From Clostridiales bacterium (lineage in GTDB: Bacteria; Bacillota; Clostridia; Christensenellales; CAG-138): DNA of 64,000 bases. Under the pieces are notes generated by a model, which searched no databases, was not told the origin of the DNA, and saw only the letters and a list, made by a program, of their open reading frames with translations. Below are positions 1 to 8,994 of the stretch, piece after piece; within the stretch, counting starts at the first letter, position 1; each line of letters begins with the position of its first letter. A program made the position numbers and the translations under genes. Location: assembly GCA_004558525.1 (NCBI GenBank), contig SFCQ01000007.1, positions 28,864 through 92,863 on the forward strand. The letters are read 5' to 3'.

Positions 1-1
1 T

Positions 2-325
2 CAGACGGGCGAGCCTATCGCGGCCGGAAGGATGTATCCGGATATAAGCTCCGATTCCATCCTGATAGACAGGATAGCCGTTATGCCGGAATACGAGAGC
101 CAGCCCTATGCCGAGCTTGTTTTGAGAATGCTGCTTTTTAAGGCGCAGCAGCTCCCGCAGAAGCATATAAGGATAATTGCCGAGGATACAAGGTTTGAGC
201 TTGTTGAGCGCTTCGGCTTTGAGCCGGTAACGGAGCCGGTAAAGGGAAGAGGCGGCCTTGTGAGGGAATACCGCTGCCCGACAGGCGGCATAATATGGGA
301 CAGCATGTGCAAGCATATGCACTGA
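2..325 (+). CDS. GNAT-family N-acetyltransferase, C-terminal part (gene begins outside the window)
   Basis: The reading frame is open from base 2 through an internal ATG at 32 to a TGA at 323-325, so the gene starts upstream of the window. The residues before the internal Met (GEPIAAGR) and the stretch ILIDRIAVMPEYESQPYAEL look like beta4, alpha3 and the acetyl-CoA-binding strand of the GNAT fold. The ending FELVERFGFEPV is the usual late GNAT strand-helix pattern. A short tail containing IIWDSMCKHMH follows. The substrate cannot be told. The gene ends 15 bases before the ileS promoter and is probably a separate unit. Confidence 0.7.
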   Translation, partial: QTGEPIAAGRMYPDISSDSILIDRIAVMPEYESQPYAELVLRMLLFKAQQLPQKHIRIIAEDTRFELVERFGFEPVTEPVKGRGGLVREYRCPTGGIIWDSMCKHMH

Positions 326-339
326 GCCGGGTAAAACGC

Positions 340-368
340 TTTACAAAACGCGGAAAAACGGTTATAAT
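340..368 (+). promoter_or_regulatory. sigma-A promoter of the ileS T-box leader
   Basis: TTTACA (340-345) and a perfect TATAAT (363-368) are 17 bp apart. Transcription should start near 375, which places the whole T-box leader in the transcript. Confidence 0.75.
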
Positions 369-374
369 GCCAAC

Positions 375-607
375 AAAGCGACGATCGGAACACACGGCCT
401 GAAGCTATAGACCCCAAGCGAGCCGCGGCATGGTGAAAGCGCGGCGGGTACGGCCAGGCACGCATCATCCGTGAGCGCGTGGGTGAACAGGAGTAGCTTA
501 CGCCGTGAGCGCACGTTACAGCGCAGCTGAGACAGGGCATATTATGCCAAATCGGGTGGTACCGCGCAAGCACTGCGTCCCGTTACGGGGCGCGGTTTTT
601 ATTTTTT
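375..607 (+). promoter_or_regulatory. T-box riboswitch controlling ileS
   Basis: The leader carries the invariant T-box GGGTGGTACCGCG at 554-566. A terminator hairpin follows at once: GCGTCCC (575-581) pairs with GGGGCGC (587-593), then a T run (596-600 and 602-607). The T-box side strand can pair with upstream sequence as the antiterminator. A Stem I apical element is visible near 410-450 (AGCGAGCC, then GGTGAAA, then GCGCGGC). The likely specifier is ATC at 464-466, ahead of GTGAGC, which fits isoleucine; this assignment is an inference. Uncharged tRNA-Ile would favour readthrough into ileS. Confidence 0.9.
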
Positions 608-630
608 ATAAAGGCGAAAGGAGCTAAGTA

Positions 631-3600
631 ATGTACACAAAGGTTCCCACCTCACTCAACTTTGTTGAAAGGGAGAAGGAGATCCTTCAGTTTTGGAAGG
701 AGAACCACATATTTGAAAAAAGCTGCGAGCTGAGAAAGGGCAGGCCGGCTTATACCTTTTATGATGGCCCTCCCACGGCTAACGGAAAGCCGCACATAGG
801 GCATATATTGACAAGGGCCATGAAGGATATCATGCCCCGTTACCGCACCATGAAGGGCTACGACGTGCTCAGGAAGGCCGGCTGGGATACGCATGGCCTG
901 CCCGTTGAGCTTGAGGTAGAGAAGATGCTTGGGCTTGACGGCAAAAAGCAGATAGAGGCCTATGGCGTGGAGCCGTTTTTAGCAAAGTGCAAGGAATCCG
1001 TTTGGAAATACAAGACCGAGTGGGAGCAGATGAGCGACCGCGTAGGCTACTGGGCGGACATGGAGCACCCATATGTTACTTACGAGGATAACTATATAGA
1101 GTCCGAATGGTGGGCGCTGAAGACCATATATGAAAAGAGCCTGTTATACAAGGGCCACAAGGTGGTGCCGTATTGCCCGCGCTGCGGAACGGCTCTTGCC
1201 AGCCATGAGGTGGCGCAGGGGTATAAGGACGTTAAGGAGGTTTCTGCAACGGTACGCTTCAGGTGTACCGATGAGGACGCAAGTTATCTTGCCTGGACCA
1301 CTACGCCATGGACGCTGCCGTCTAACATATGCCTTTGCGTAAATGCGGACATAGTGTATTGCCGTGCTGAAAAGGACTCTGAGGCGTTCATATTGGCGAA
1401 GGACCTTGTTGAAAAGGTGCTTGGCGAGGACGCGAGGATAGTCAGGGAGTTCAAGGGCAGCGAGCTTGTCGGCAGGAGCTATGAGCCTTTGTTTGAATGT
1501 ACAAAGAAAGCCGCCGAAAAGACCGGCAAGAGGGGCTTTTATATAATAGCCGACGATTATGTTTCCGCAGAGGACGGCACCGGCATAGTACACAACGCCC
1601 CCGCCTTCGGCGAGGACGATTACAGGGTGTGCAGGAAGAACGATATGCCTTTCGTTCAGCTTGTGGATGCAAGGGGCAACATGACGGACGACACCCCGTG
1701 GGCGGGCGTATTCGTTAAGAAGGCGGACCCGATGATACTTAAGGCGCTTAAGGAATCCGGCGCGCTGTTTGCCGAGATACCTTTTGAGCACAGCTATCCG
1801 TTCTGCTGGCGCTGCGATACGCCGCTTATATACTATGCGCGCGAAAGCTGGTTCATAAAGATGACCGCCGTGCGCGATAAGCTAATAGAGTACAACAGGC
1901 GCATAAACTGGCTGCCGGAGACCATAAAGGAGGGGCGCATGGGCAACTTCCTTGAAAACGTTATAGACTGGGGCCTCAGCCGCGAGCGCTATTGGGGAAC
2001 GCCATTGCCCGTATGGGTATGCGAGGATTGCGGCGAGATACACGTCGTCGGCAGCAGGAAGGAGCTTATAGAGCTTGCGCCCGGCACTCCTGAGGATATA
2101 GAGCTGCATAAGCCCTATCTTGACCCGATAACCTTCAAATGCGGCAAGTGCGGCGGCACGATGAGAAGGGAAAAGGCCGTAATAGACTGCTGGTTCGACT
2201 CCGGCTCCATGCCGTTTGCGCAGTGGCACTATCCGTTTGAAAACAAGGAGCTTTTTGAAAAGCGCTACCCTGCCAATTATATAAGCGAGGCCATAGACCA
2301 GACGAGGGGCTGGTTCTACACCCTGCTTGCCATATCCACATGCCTGTTCGACGAGCCCAGCTACAAGAACTGCCTTGTTCTTGGCCTTGTTGCGGATAAG
2401 GACGGCCTGAAGATGAGCAAGCACAAGGGCAACGTTGTCGACCCGTGGAGCGTGCTTGACAAGCAGGGCGCGGATGCTGTGCGCTGGTATTTCTACACAG
2501 GCTCCATGCCGTGGCTGCCGAGCAGGTTCAGCGCGGAGGCAGTGAGCGAGGCGCAGCGCAAGTTCATGGGCACGCTTTGGAACACATATGCCTTCTATGT
2601 GCTGTATGCCGAGATAGACGGCTTTGACCCCACAAAGCACTCGCTTAAGAAGGAGAACCTGACTCCTATGGATAAATGGGTGCTTTCAAGGCTCAATTCG
2701 CTCATAAAGGCCGTTGATACCGGCCTTGACGGCCTGCACATAACCGAGGCCGGACGCGAGCTTGCCCGCTTTACGGACGACCTTTCCAACTGGTATGTGC
2801 GCCGCTGCCGCGAGCGCTACTGGGGCAGCGGAATGACGGACGACAAGGAAGCCGCGTATATGACGCTGTACACCGTGCTTTCCACCATGTGCGCCCTGTG
2901 CGCGCCGTTCGTGCCGTTTATGAGCGAGAGCATGTACCAGAACATAGTAAGGAGCGTGGATAAGCTCGCTCCGGAGAGCATACACCTTTGCGATTTCCCT
3001 GTGGCGGACGATAGCCTTATAGATGCCGAGCTTGAAAAGAGCATGGACGAGGTGCTTGAAATAGTCGTGATGGGCAGGGCCGCAAGGGCAGCCGCCAACG
3101 TTAAGAACCGCCAGCCATTGAGCCGCATGTTCGTGCAGGGCGGCAGGCTCGACAAGCTTTATACTTCAATAATAGCCGAGGAGCTTAACGTTAAAGAGGT
3201 AGAGTTCGTTACGGATGCTTCCGGCTTCATATCATACAGGGTGAAGCCGCAGCTTAAGACGTTGGGGCCGCGCTACGGCAAGCTTCTGCCCAAGATAAAC
3301 GCCTATCTTGCCCAGGAAGGCATGGGCGACAGGGTGGTTGCCGCGCATAAGCAGGGCCTGAGCTACGACTTTGAGCTTGACGGCGCCGCGGTATCCCTTG
3401 CCGAGGAGGATGTGCTGACCGAGCCCATACAGAAGTCGGGCTTCGTGAGCCAGAGCGAGAAGGATATGGCCGTTGTGCTTGACACCAACCTTACCGACGA
3501 GCTTATAGACGAAGGCTTTGTGCGCGAGCTTGTGTCAAAGATACAGGTGATGCGCAAGGAGGCCGGCTTTGAGGTGACGGACCGCATAGCGCTTACATAT

Positions 3601-3759
3601 GCTTGCGAAGGCAGGGCGAAGCAGGTGCTTGACCGCTTCGGCGTGGACATAGCCAAGGACGTGCTTGCCGTATCCATAACCGAGGCTGAGCCTTCCGGCT
3701 ACACAAAGGATTGGGACGTGAACGGCGAAAAGGTAACGCTGGGCGTGACCAAGCGGTAA
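631..3759 (+). CDS. ileS: isoleucyl-tRNA synthetase, long IleS2-like form
   Basis: Cytoplasmic class I aminoacyl-tRNA synthetase that charges tRNA-Ile. The HIGH motif is at residues 55-58 (GKPHIGHI) and the KMSK motif near residue 594 (LKMSKHKGNVVDPW). The editing domain lies between them (WTTTPWTLPSN). At 1042 residues, and with the start MYTKVPTSLNFVEREKEIL, it looks like the longer eukaryote-like IleS2 type rather than the roughly 920-residue IleS1 with a C-terminal zinc finger. IleS2 enzymes are known for mupirocin tolerance; whether this one is tolerant is inference. The ATG follows AAAGGAG and sits about 25 bases after the T-box terminator. It is transcribed alone and ends in a bidirectional terminator hairpin. 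Confidence 0.96.
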   Translation: MYTKVPTSLNFVEREKEILQFWKENHIFEKSCELRKGRPAYTFYDGPPTANGKPHIGHILTRAMKDIMPRYRTMKGYDVLRKAGWDTHGLPVELEVEKMLGLDGKKQIEAYGVEPFLAKCKESVWKYKTEWEQMSDRVGYWADMEHPYVTYEDNYIESEWWALKTIYEKSLLYKGHKVVPYCPRCGTALASHEVAQGYKDVKEVSATVRFRCTDEDASYLAWTTTPWTLPSNICLCVNADIVYCRAEKDSEAFILAKDLVEKVLGEDARIVREFKGSELVGRSYEPLFECTKKAAEKTGKRGFYIIADDYVSAEDGTGIVHNAPAFGEDDYRVCRKNDMPFVQLVDARGNMTDDTPWAGVFVKKADPMILKALKESGALFAEIPFEHSYPFCWRCDTPLIYYARESWFIKMTAVRDKLIEYNRRINWLPETIKEGRMGNFLENVIDWGLSRERYWGTPLPVWVCEDCGEIHVVGSRKELIELAPGTPEDIELHKPYLDPITFKCGKCGGTMRREKAVIDCWFDSGSMPFAQWHYPFENKELFEKRYPANYISEAIDQTRGWFYTLLAISTCLFDEPSYKNCLVLGLVADKDGLKMSKHKGNVVDPWSVLDKQGADAVRWYFYTGSMPWLPSRFSAEAVSEAQRKFMGTLWNTYAFYVLYAEIDGFDPTKHSLKKENLTPMDKWVLSRLNSLIKAVDTGLDGLHITEAGRELARFTDDLSNWYVRRCRERYWGSGMTDDKEAAYMTLYTVLSTMCALCAPFVPFMSESMYQNIVRSVDKLAPESIHLCDFPVADDSLIDAELEKSMDEVLEIVVMGRAARAAANVKNRQPLSRMFVQGGRLDKLYTSIIAEELNVKEVEFVTDASGFISYRVKPQLKTLGPRYGKLLPKINAYLAQEGMGDRVVAAHKQGLSYDFELDGAAVSLAEEDVLTEPIQKSGFVSQSEKDMAVVLDTNLTDELIDEGFVRELVSKIQVMRKEAGFEVTDRIALTYACEGRAKQVLDRFGVDIAKDVLAVSITEAEPSGYTKDWDVNGEKVTLGVTKR

Positions 3760-3774
3760 AGTGAGCTTAGAATA

Positions 3775-3952
3775 TCAAAAAAGTGGCTAAACGCCACTTT
3801 TTTTGAGCCTTGCGGGTTTTGCCTCTCACCATCCTGCGCTTTGGTTTGCGGGCGGCACAAGCCGAAAAGCGTGAAAACCTCCGGGATTTCATCCGTTTTG
3901 ACGCTCAGGCCGCAAGGGCCGGAATAAAGCTTAAGGGGCTTGCGCCCCTTAA
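3775..3952 (-). repeat. dispersed intergenic repeat, copy A (full length), includes terminator
   Basis: Reverse complement of the element at 8995-9161. Its right end is a 13-bp hairpin, TCAAAAAAGTGGC (3775-3787) with its complement (3793-3806), which doubles as ileS terminator. The far end is the hairpin TTAAGGGGC (3931-3939)/GCCCCTTAA (3944-3952). Blocks shared with copy B are ATTCCGGC, ACGGATGAAA, GGTTTTC, TGCCGCCCG and GAGAGGCAAAACCCG. No open reading frame inside is convincing. It fills the gap between the convergent ileS and arcA genes. Confidence 0.75.
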
Positions 3953-3981
3953 CGATAATGCGTTATGCATAAAGCTACGGC

Positions 3982-5193
3982 TCAAACCCTGTTTATGGCC
4001 ATGCTCATGCAGCGCGGGCCGCCACGGCCGCGGACAAGCTCGCTTGCCGGTATAAGGTTAAGGCGTATGCCGGCCTTTACGAGAAGGTCGTTCGTCACCT
4101 CGTTACGGTCGTACACGGCTATGTTGCCGGGGGAGAGCGTCAGCGAGTTTGAACCCATGTTCCAATGCTCCCGCGCGGCGATTATCGGGTCGCCCCCGCC
4201 CATCTCTATGAACTGCACTGCAGGCAGGGAGAGGCAGCGCGCAAAAAGCTTATCCACAGGCTCCGTGGTGCAGGATATGCTGAGATGGTTAGGCCTGCCG
4301 GTCATCTCGTAAACCTCAAACTGCTTTTCGTATATGCATGGGTGCGTAAGGAACTTGTCATAGTCTATCATGGTACACAGCACGTCAAGATGCATGAACT
4401 TGCGGCTGCGCGGGTTGTTGAATATGAGTATTCGCTCATAACCCTCGGCAAAAAGCCTGTTGGCAAGCGCTTCAACGGCCGCTATGTCCGTCCTCTCGCC
4501 GCAGCCTATGGCAAGCAGCTTGTCGGAGAGTATAAGCACGTCCCCGCCCTCTATGCCGTATTCCATGGTATTGTCATACCAAAGCGGCACGGGGTATTGA
4601 GTAAACAGCTTATTATAATCGTGTATATATCTTGTAAAAAGCGATTCTCTTCTTCTTGAGGGCATGCTCATCTTGCTTATGACCATGCCTGAGCCTATGC
4701 ATATGGACGTATCCCTTGTAAAGTAGATATTCGGCATGGGGTCAAGTATAAACGGGTACGGATTGCTCACCTTGAGCGGCACAGCCTCAGAGGAGAGCTT
4801 TTCTATATCTCCTGGCCTTATGCCCCGCGCAACGGCGTCAAACAGCTCATAAGGCGACTTGGGAATCAAATAGGCGCGTATAGCCTCCTTAAGCTCGTTG
4901 CCCTTTATATCGCTCAACAGAATAAAATCGTCTATATAGCGCTTTTTTACGGCCTCGTCGGCTATAGCCTCGCAGAAGAGGTCCTTAAGGTAGTATACGG
5001 CAGCCCCGTTCTCCCTCAATATCTCGGCAAACCGGTCATGGTCGCGCTGCGCCGCAGGAAGATACAACGTGTCGTCAATGAGCATCTCGTTAAAAAACTC
5101 CGGCGTGACCTGATTTATCTCCTCGCCAGGCCTGTGCAGCATGACCGCGTTCAGCTTGCCTATTTCAGAAAACTGGTTTACGAATACTCCCAT
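3982..5193 (-). CDS. arcA: arginine deiminase
   Basis: Hydrolyses L-arginine to citrulline and ammonia, first step of the arginine deiminase pathway, in the cytoplasm. Motifs of the guanidino-modifying superfamily are clear: FTRDTSICIG, GIEGGDVLILS, FMHLDVLCTMID (the HxD pair) and, near the C terminus, RGRGGPRCMSMA with the nucleophilic Cys at about residue 395 of 403. The frame stays open to 5226, but the ATG at 5191-5193 has a good upstream site (AGGGGTGG), so that start is chosen. No arcB, arcC or arcD lies nearby, so the rest of the pathway must be elsewhere or the enzyme works alone. Confidence 0.94.
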   Translation of the reverse strand: MGVFVNQFSEIGKLNAVMLHRPGEEINQVTPEFFNEMLIDDTLYLPAAQRDHDRFAEILRENGAAVYYLKDLFCEAIADEAVKKRYIDDFILLSDIKGNELKEAIRAYLIPKSPYELFDAVARGIRPGDIEKLSSEAVPLKVSNPYPFILDPMPNIYFTRDTSICIGSGMVISKMSMPSRRRESLFTRYIHDYNKLFTQYPVPLWYDNTMEYGIEGGDVLILSDKLLAIGCGERTDIAAVEALANRLFAEGYERILIFNNPRSRKFMHLDVLCTMIDYDKFLTHPCIYEKQFEVYEMTGRPNHLSISCTTEPVDKLFARCLSLPAVQFIEMGGGDPIIAAREHWNMGSNSLTLSPGNIAVYDRNEVTNDLLVKAGIRLNLIPASELVRGRGGPRCMSMAINRV

Positions 5194-5243
5194 AGTCCAC
5201 CCCTGTATATCGAAATGTATATACAATATGTATATCCAAAATT

Positions 5244-5272
5244 ATTATACATTATGCGTATTGGCTTGTCCA
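5244..5272 (-). promoter_or_regulatory. probable arcA promoter
   Basis: On the minus strand TGGACA (5272-5267) and TATAAT (5249-5244) are 17 bp apart, about 50 bp upstream of the chosen arcA start. Confidence 0.55.
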
Positions 5273-5386
5273 TAGCGCAGGATAGCTCAACGCCCGTTTT
5301 TTGACGGCTTTACCGGTAAAATATAATATATTTTACGCAGGCTTATCAAAAGAGCGTCAAAAGCTTATCAAAAATGGGCAGCGGGC

Positions 5387-5415
5387 TTGTTTTGCGGGGC
5401 AAAGGCGAGTATAAT
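5387..5415 (+). promoter_or_regulatory. promoter of serC-serA
   Basis: TTGTTT (5387-5392), a 17-bp spacer and a perfect TATAAT (5410-5415) lie about 50 bp before the serC ATG. No riboswitch or T-box is seen in the short leader. Confidence 0.65.
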
Positions 5416-5467
5416 CATTATAGTCGGAGCAGTCCGGCGTTCAATATAATCATCAAGGAGAAAAGAT

Positions 5468-6556
5468 ATGCTTTACGACAGGATCTACAACTTCTCGGCG
5501 GGCCCCTCCATGCTTCCGGTAGAGGTGCTTGAAAGCGCGCGGGACAACATGCTCAACTATGAAGGCAGCGGCATGAGCGTGATGGAGATGAGCCATCGTT
5601 CCAAGGTCTATGACGATATAATCGTTAAGGCGGAGGCACAGATGCGCAAGGTTATGAATATCCCTGATAACTACAAGGTGATATTCATGCAGGGCGGCGC
5701 TACGCTTCAGTTCGCAATGGTTCCCATGAACCTGATGAACAAGAACCACAAGGCGGATTACATAGTTACCGGCAACTTCTCCGGCAAGGCCGCCAAGGAA
5801 GCCGAAAAGTACGGCAAGGTGAACATCGCCTGGACCGGCAAGGACATAAACTTCTCCCGCATACCCAGGCAGGAAGAGCTTAAGCTCGACCCCGAGGCCG
5901 ATTATGTGCATATCTGCTTCAACAACACCATATACGGCTCCTGCTGGGATTATATACCCGACACCGGCGATGTGCCGCTGGTAGCCGATATGTCCAGCTG
6001 CATAATGAGCGAGCCCATAGACGTATCAAAGTTTGCTTTGATATACGCAGGCGCGCAGAAGAACGTTGCTCCCGCCGGACTTACCATAGTTATAGTGCGC
6101 GAGGATATGCTGGGCAACGTGAACCCAATCACCCCCACCATGTGCGACTACACCATAAATGCCGAGGCTAAGAGCATGCATAACACACCTCCCTGCTGGT
6201 GCATATACATCTGCAAGCTGGTGATGGATTGGCTGCTCGCAAACGGCGGGCTTGAGGCGCGCAAGGCCATAAACGAAAAGAAGGCCGCGCTGCTCTATGA
6301 TTGCCTTGACCATTCGGACTTCTATGTGACCAGTATTGAAAAGGGCAGCCGCTCCAAGATGAACGTGCGCTTCAATACCCCCAATGCGGAGCTGGACGCC
6401 AAGTTTGTTAAGGAGAGCGTAGCCGCCGGAATGTCCAACCTTAAGGCGCATCGCTCCACGGGCGGCCTCAGGGCGAGCATATATAACTGCATGCCCATAG
6501 AAGGCGTTGAATACCTTGTAGACTTCATGAAGAAGTTCGAGGCGGAGAACAAGTAA
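5468..6556 (+). CDS. serC: phosphoserine aminotransferase
   Basis: PLP-dependent class V aminotransferase that converts 3-phosphohydroxypyruvate and glutamate to phosphoserine and 2-oxoglutarate, second step of serine synthesis. The N terminus has the signature FSAGPSMLPVEVLE. QGGATLQFAMVPMN belongs to the cofactor pocket, and the PLP lysine is in YAGAQKNVAPAG (about residue 197). The length of 362 residues is normal. The start ATG follows AAGGAG at a normal distance. serA follows after 28 bp, so the two form an operon; serB is not here. Confidence 0.96.
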   Translation: MLYDRIYNFSAGPSMLPVEVLESARDNMLNYEGSGMSVMEMSHRSKVYDDIIVKAEAQMRKVMNIPDNYKVIFMQGGATLQFAMVPMNLMNKNHKADYIVTGNFSGKAAKEAEKYGKVNIAWTGKDINFSRIPRQEELKLDPEADYVHICFNNTIYGSCWDYIPDTGDVPLVADMSSCIMSEPIDVSKFALIYAGAQKNVAPAGLTIVIVREDMLGNVNPITPTMCDYTINAEAKSMHNTPPCWCIYICKLVMDWLLANGGLEARKAINEKKAALLYDCLDHSDFYVTSIEKGSRSKMNVRFNTPNAELDAKFVKESVAAGMSNLKAHRSTGGLRASIYNCMPIEGVEYLVDFMKKFEAENK

Positions 6557-6584
6557 GCTGCAATATTATAAGGAGACGGATAAA

Positions 6585-7487
6585 ATGAGGATACTTGCAT
6601 CAGACGGAATGGATAAGGCTGCCGTGGCCGAGCTTAAGGCGATGGGTCACGAGGTGGTTGAGCAGTTCTATGAGCCGGAAGAGCTTGCCGAGCAGGTGAA
6701 GAGCTATGACGTGCTGGTGGTGCGCAGCGCCACCAAGGTGCGCAAGCCCATAATAGACGCGGCTAAGGAGACCGGCATGCTCAAGCTGATAATACGCGGC
6801 GGCGTAGGCGTTGATAACATAGACGTTGAATATGCCGAGCAGAACGGGATAAAGGTGCGCAATACCCCTAGGGCGTCAAGCAATACCGTTGCGGAGCTTG
6901 CGCTTGCGCATATGCTTTCGGTAGCGCGCTTCATATCCATAGCCGGCCACACCATGCGCGAGGATATGTGGGAAAAGAAGGCCTACAAGGGAATAGAGCT
7001 TGCGGGCAGGACCCTTGGCGTGATAGGCTACGGCCGCATAGGCCAGGCCCTTGGCGCAAAGGCCCAGGCGCTGGGCATGAAGGTGCTTGCATACGATATA
7101 TTTAAGGTAGACGGGCTTGAGAACGAGAACATGAAGTATGTAGATATGGATACCCTGCTCGCAAACGCCGACTTCGTATCCGTACACACTCCCAGCATTG
7201 ACGGTAAGCCGCTCATAAACAAGGAAACCATCGCCAAGATGAAGGATGGCGCCGTGCTTATCAACACCAGCCGCGGCAACAACGTTGACGAGGACGCACT
7301 GCTTGACGCGATTGAAAGCGGCAAGCTGCGCGGAGCCGGCCTTGACGTATACGCCTCCGAGCCTGCAAAGAACCATGCACTCTACAGCCACCCGCACGTC
7401 AGCTGCACTCCGCATATCGGCGCGCAGACTGCTGAGGCTCAGAAGCGCGTTGGCGCAGAAATAGTGGATATAATCAAAAGCTTTTGA
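6585..7487 (+). CDS. serA: D-3-phosphoglycerate dehydrogenase, short form without ACT domain
   Basis: NAD-dependent 2-hydroxyacid dehydrogenase that starts serine synthesis from 3-phosphoglycerate. The nucleotide-binding motif GVIGYGRIGQALG is near residue 147. The catalytic Arg lies in INTSRGNNVDEDALL and the catalytic His near residue 277 (CTPHIGAQT). At 300 residues it is the short form and ends right after the catalytic domain, so it has no ACT domain for serine feedback. It follows serC in the same operon with AAGGAG before its ATG. Family membership is firm; substrate is inferred from the serC neighbour. Confidence 0.92.
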   Translation: MRILASDGMDKAAVAELKAMGHEVVEQFYEPEELAEQVKSYDVLVVRSATKVRKPIIDAAKETGMLKLIIRGGVGVDNIDVEYAEQNGIKVRNTPRASSNTVAELALAHMLSVARFISIAGHTMREDMWEKKAYKGIELAGRTLGVIGYGRIGQALGAKAQALGMKVLAYDIFKVDGLENENMKYVDMDTLLANADFVSVHTPSIDGKPLINKETIAKMKDGAVLINTSRGNNVDEDALLDAIESGKLRGAGLDVYASEPAKNHALYSHPHVSCTPHIGAQTAEAQKRVGAEIVDIIKSF

Positions 7488-7533
7488 GCCACAGGCGCAG
7501 GCCGTAAGGCTTAAATGAACAGCAAACAGGCGA

Positions 7534-7566
7534 TGAGGGACGGCTTTGTTGGAAGGCTGTCCCTCA
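7534..7566 (+). terminator. hairpin downstream of serA, probable terminator
   Basis: TGAGGGACGGC (7534-7544) pairs over 11 bp, with one G-T pair, with GCTGTCCCTCA (7556-7566). No T run follows, so it may be a weak terminator or an mRNA 3' end stabiliser. The rest of 7488-7804 shows no gene; only weak short frames occur. Confidence 0.45.
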
Positions 7567-7804
7567 GTTCATCTGCAAACCCGGGAATCCGTTCGCCATG
7601 CTCAATGAGTCACGGCCCCTACCGGCCTTTGGTGAAAACGGCAGGCCGCCTGCCGCCGGTAAAAAGGGAATGTTTTTCACCGTGCATTGCTTAATAAAGC
7701 CCGTATTCTCAATATAAATTACCTTAATAATTCGGATAAGCTGATTATACGCTGTTATAGCATCATTCACAATTTGTTGGATTTATTTATAAGCGCTGAT
7801 TATG

Positions 7805-7832
7805 TTGCAATAATTTGCATTTATGATATAAT
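7805..7832 (+). promoter_or_regulatory. promoter of gap
   Basis: TTGCAA (7805-7810) and TATAAT (7827-7832) with a 16-bp spacer, in a locally AT-rich stretch. The ATG of gap is about 60 bp further on. Confidence 0.65.
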
Positions 7833-7893
7833 CTAATGTTAGGAGAGGCAATCTCCCTACAAAATTATATATTGACTGGAGGGCTTCACGGCA

Positions 7894-8919
7894 ATGGCTA
7901 TCAAGCTTGGTATCAATGGTTTTGGCAGGATCGGCAGGACCGTGCTGCGCATAGCAGCCGAAAAACCGGAGCAGTTCGAGATCTGCGGCGTCAACCTGCG
8001 CAAGGCTGAACCCGATTACATGGCGTATCTTATGAAGTATGATTCCGTGTTCGGGCGCTTTCCCGGGGAAGTTGAGCAGACTGAAAACGGCATACGCATA
8101 AATGGGCGCGACATAGCTGTTTTCAGCGCAAACGATTCAAAGGATATACCTTGGGACCGGTGCGGTGCGGAATACATAGTGGAATCCACAGGCGCGTTCA
8201 ACACGACCGAGCTTTCGAGCGGCCACCTTGCGCACGGCGCGAAGAAGGTGGTGCTTTCGGCTCCGGCAAAGGATTCCGAGACGCCGACATATGTAATGGG
8301 CGTTAACCACTGGGAATATGATACCAAGTACAACGTAGTTTCCAACGCAAGCTGCACCACCAACTGTATAGCCCCGCTTACCAAGATAGTGCATGACAAT
8401 TTCGGCATAGAGCAGGGTCTTATGTCCACCATACACTCCGCCACATCTAAGCAGAAGCCTGTTGACGGCCGCGCCGGCAGGGATTGGAGAACCGGAAGAA
8501 GCGTATTCAACAACATAATACCTTCAACAACAGGCGCCGCAAAGGCCTGCGCATTGGTAATGCCGAGCCTTAAGGGCAAGCTTACCGGAATGAGCTTCCG
8601 CGTGCCTACGAACGATGTTTCGGTGGTGGACCTTACCGCAAGGCTGAAAAAGCCTACCACTTACAAAGAGATATGCGAGGCCGTTGAGGAAGCCAGCCGC
8701 ACCACCATGAAGGGCATAGTCACCTACACAAGGGACGAGGTGGTATCAAGCGATATGAAGGGAGAGAGCCACACCTGCATATTTGATGAGAACGCGGGCA
8801 TAATGCTTGACGATACCTTTGTAAAGCTTATCGCCTGGTACGATAACGAGTGGGGCTACAGCTGCAAGGTGCTTGAGCTTATAGAGTACATGGCCAAGCG
8901 TGATGCCGAAGCCAAATAA
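7894..8919 (+). CDS. gap: glyceraldehyde-3-phosphate dehydrogenase
   Basis: Glycolytic NAD-dependent phosphorylating dehydrogenase. The Rossmann start is GINGFGRIGRTVLRIA. The catalytic cysteine is about residue 154 in SNASCTTNCIAP, with the partner His in MSTIHS. The C terminus has the usual WYDNEWGYS. The length of 341 residues is normal. The chosen ATG follows a GGAGGG site. It is transcribed alone: its own promoter lies upstream and a 12-bp hairpin follows the stop. The usual pgk and tpi partners are not adjacent. Confidence 0.96.
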   Translation: MAIKLGINGFGRIGRTVLRIAAEKPEQFEICGVNLRKAEPDYMAYLMKYDSVFGRFPGEVEQTENGIRINGRDIAVFSANDSKDIPWDRCGAEYIVESTGAFNTTELSSGHLAHGAKKVVLSAPAKDSETPTYVMGVNHWEYDTKYNVVSNASCTTNCIAPLTKIVHDNFGIEQGLMSTIHSATSKQKPVDGRAGRDWRTGRSVFNNIIPSTTGAAKACALVMPSLKGKLTGMSFRVPTNDVSVVDLTARLKKPTTYKEICEAVEEASRTTMKGIVTYTRDEVVSSDMKGESHTCIFDENAGIMLDDTFVKLIAWYDNEWGYSCKVLELIEYMAKRDAEAK

Positions 8920-8942
8920 AAGCATAAGCCAAATCAAATATA

Positions 8943-8971
8943 CTGAGAGCGGCCATTAAGGCCGCTCTCAG
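8943..8971 (+). terminator. terminator hairpin of gap
   Basis: A perfect 12-bp stem CTGAGAGCGGCC (8943-8954)/GGCCGCTCTCAG (8960-8971) with a 5-base loop, 23 bp after the stop. Only short A and no long T runs follow. Confidence 0.6.
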
Positions 8972-8994
8972 AGTGTCAAAAAGCACTGGGGTTG

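Noticed and set aside
1144..2640. Long minus-strand frames opposite ileS (1144-1791 and 1882-2640)
   Set aside because: They lie wholly within a well-conserved gene, show no family motif, and are explained by the codon bias of the sense strand.
4250..4258. A perfect TTATCCACA box
   Set aside because: It is a single site inside the arcA coding sequence and is likely coincidental.
3810..4312. Plus-strand frames in and after the ileS terminator (3810-4055, 3965-4312)
   Set aside because: The first lies in repeat copy A and the second is antisense to arcA; neither has a ribosome site or domain.
7564..7770. Minus-strand frame between serA and gap
   Set aside because: Short, no ribosome binding site, no similarity recognised; the region is best seen as intergenic.
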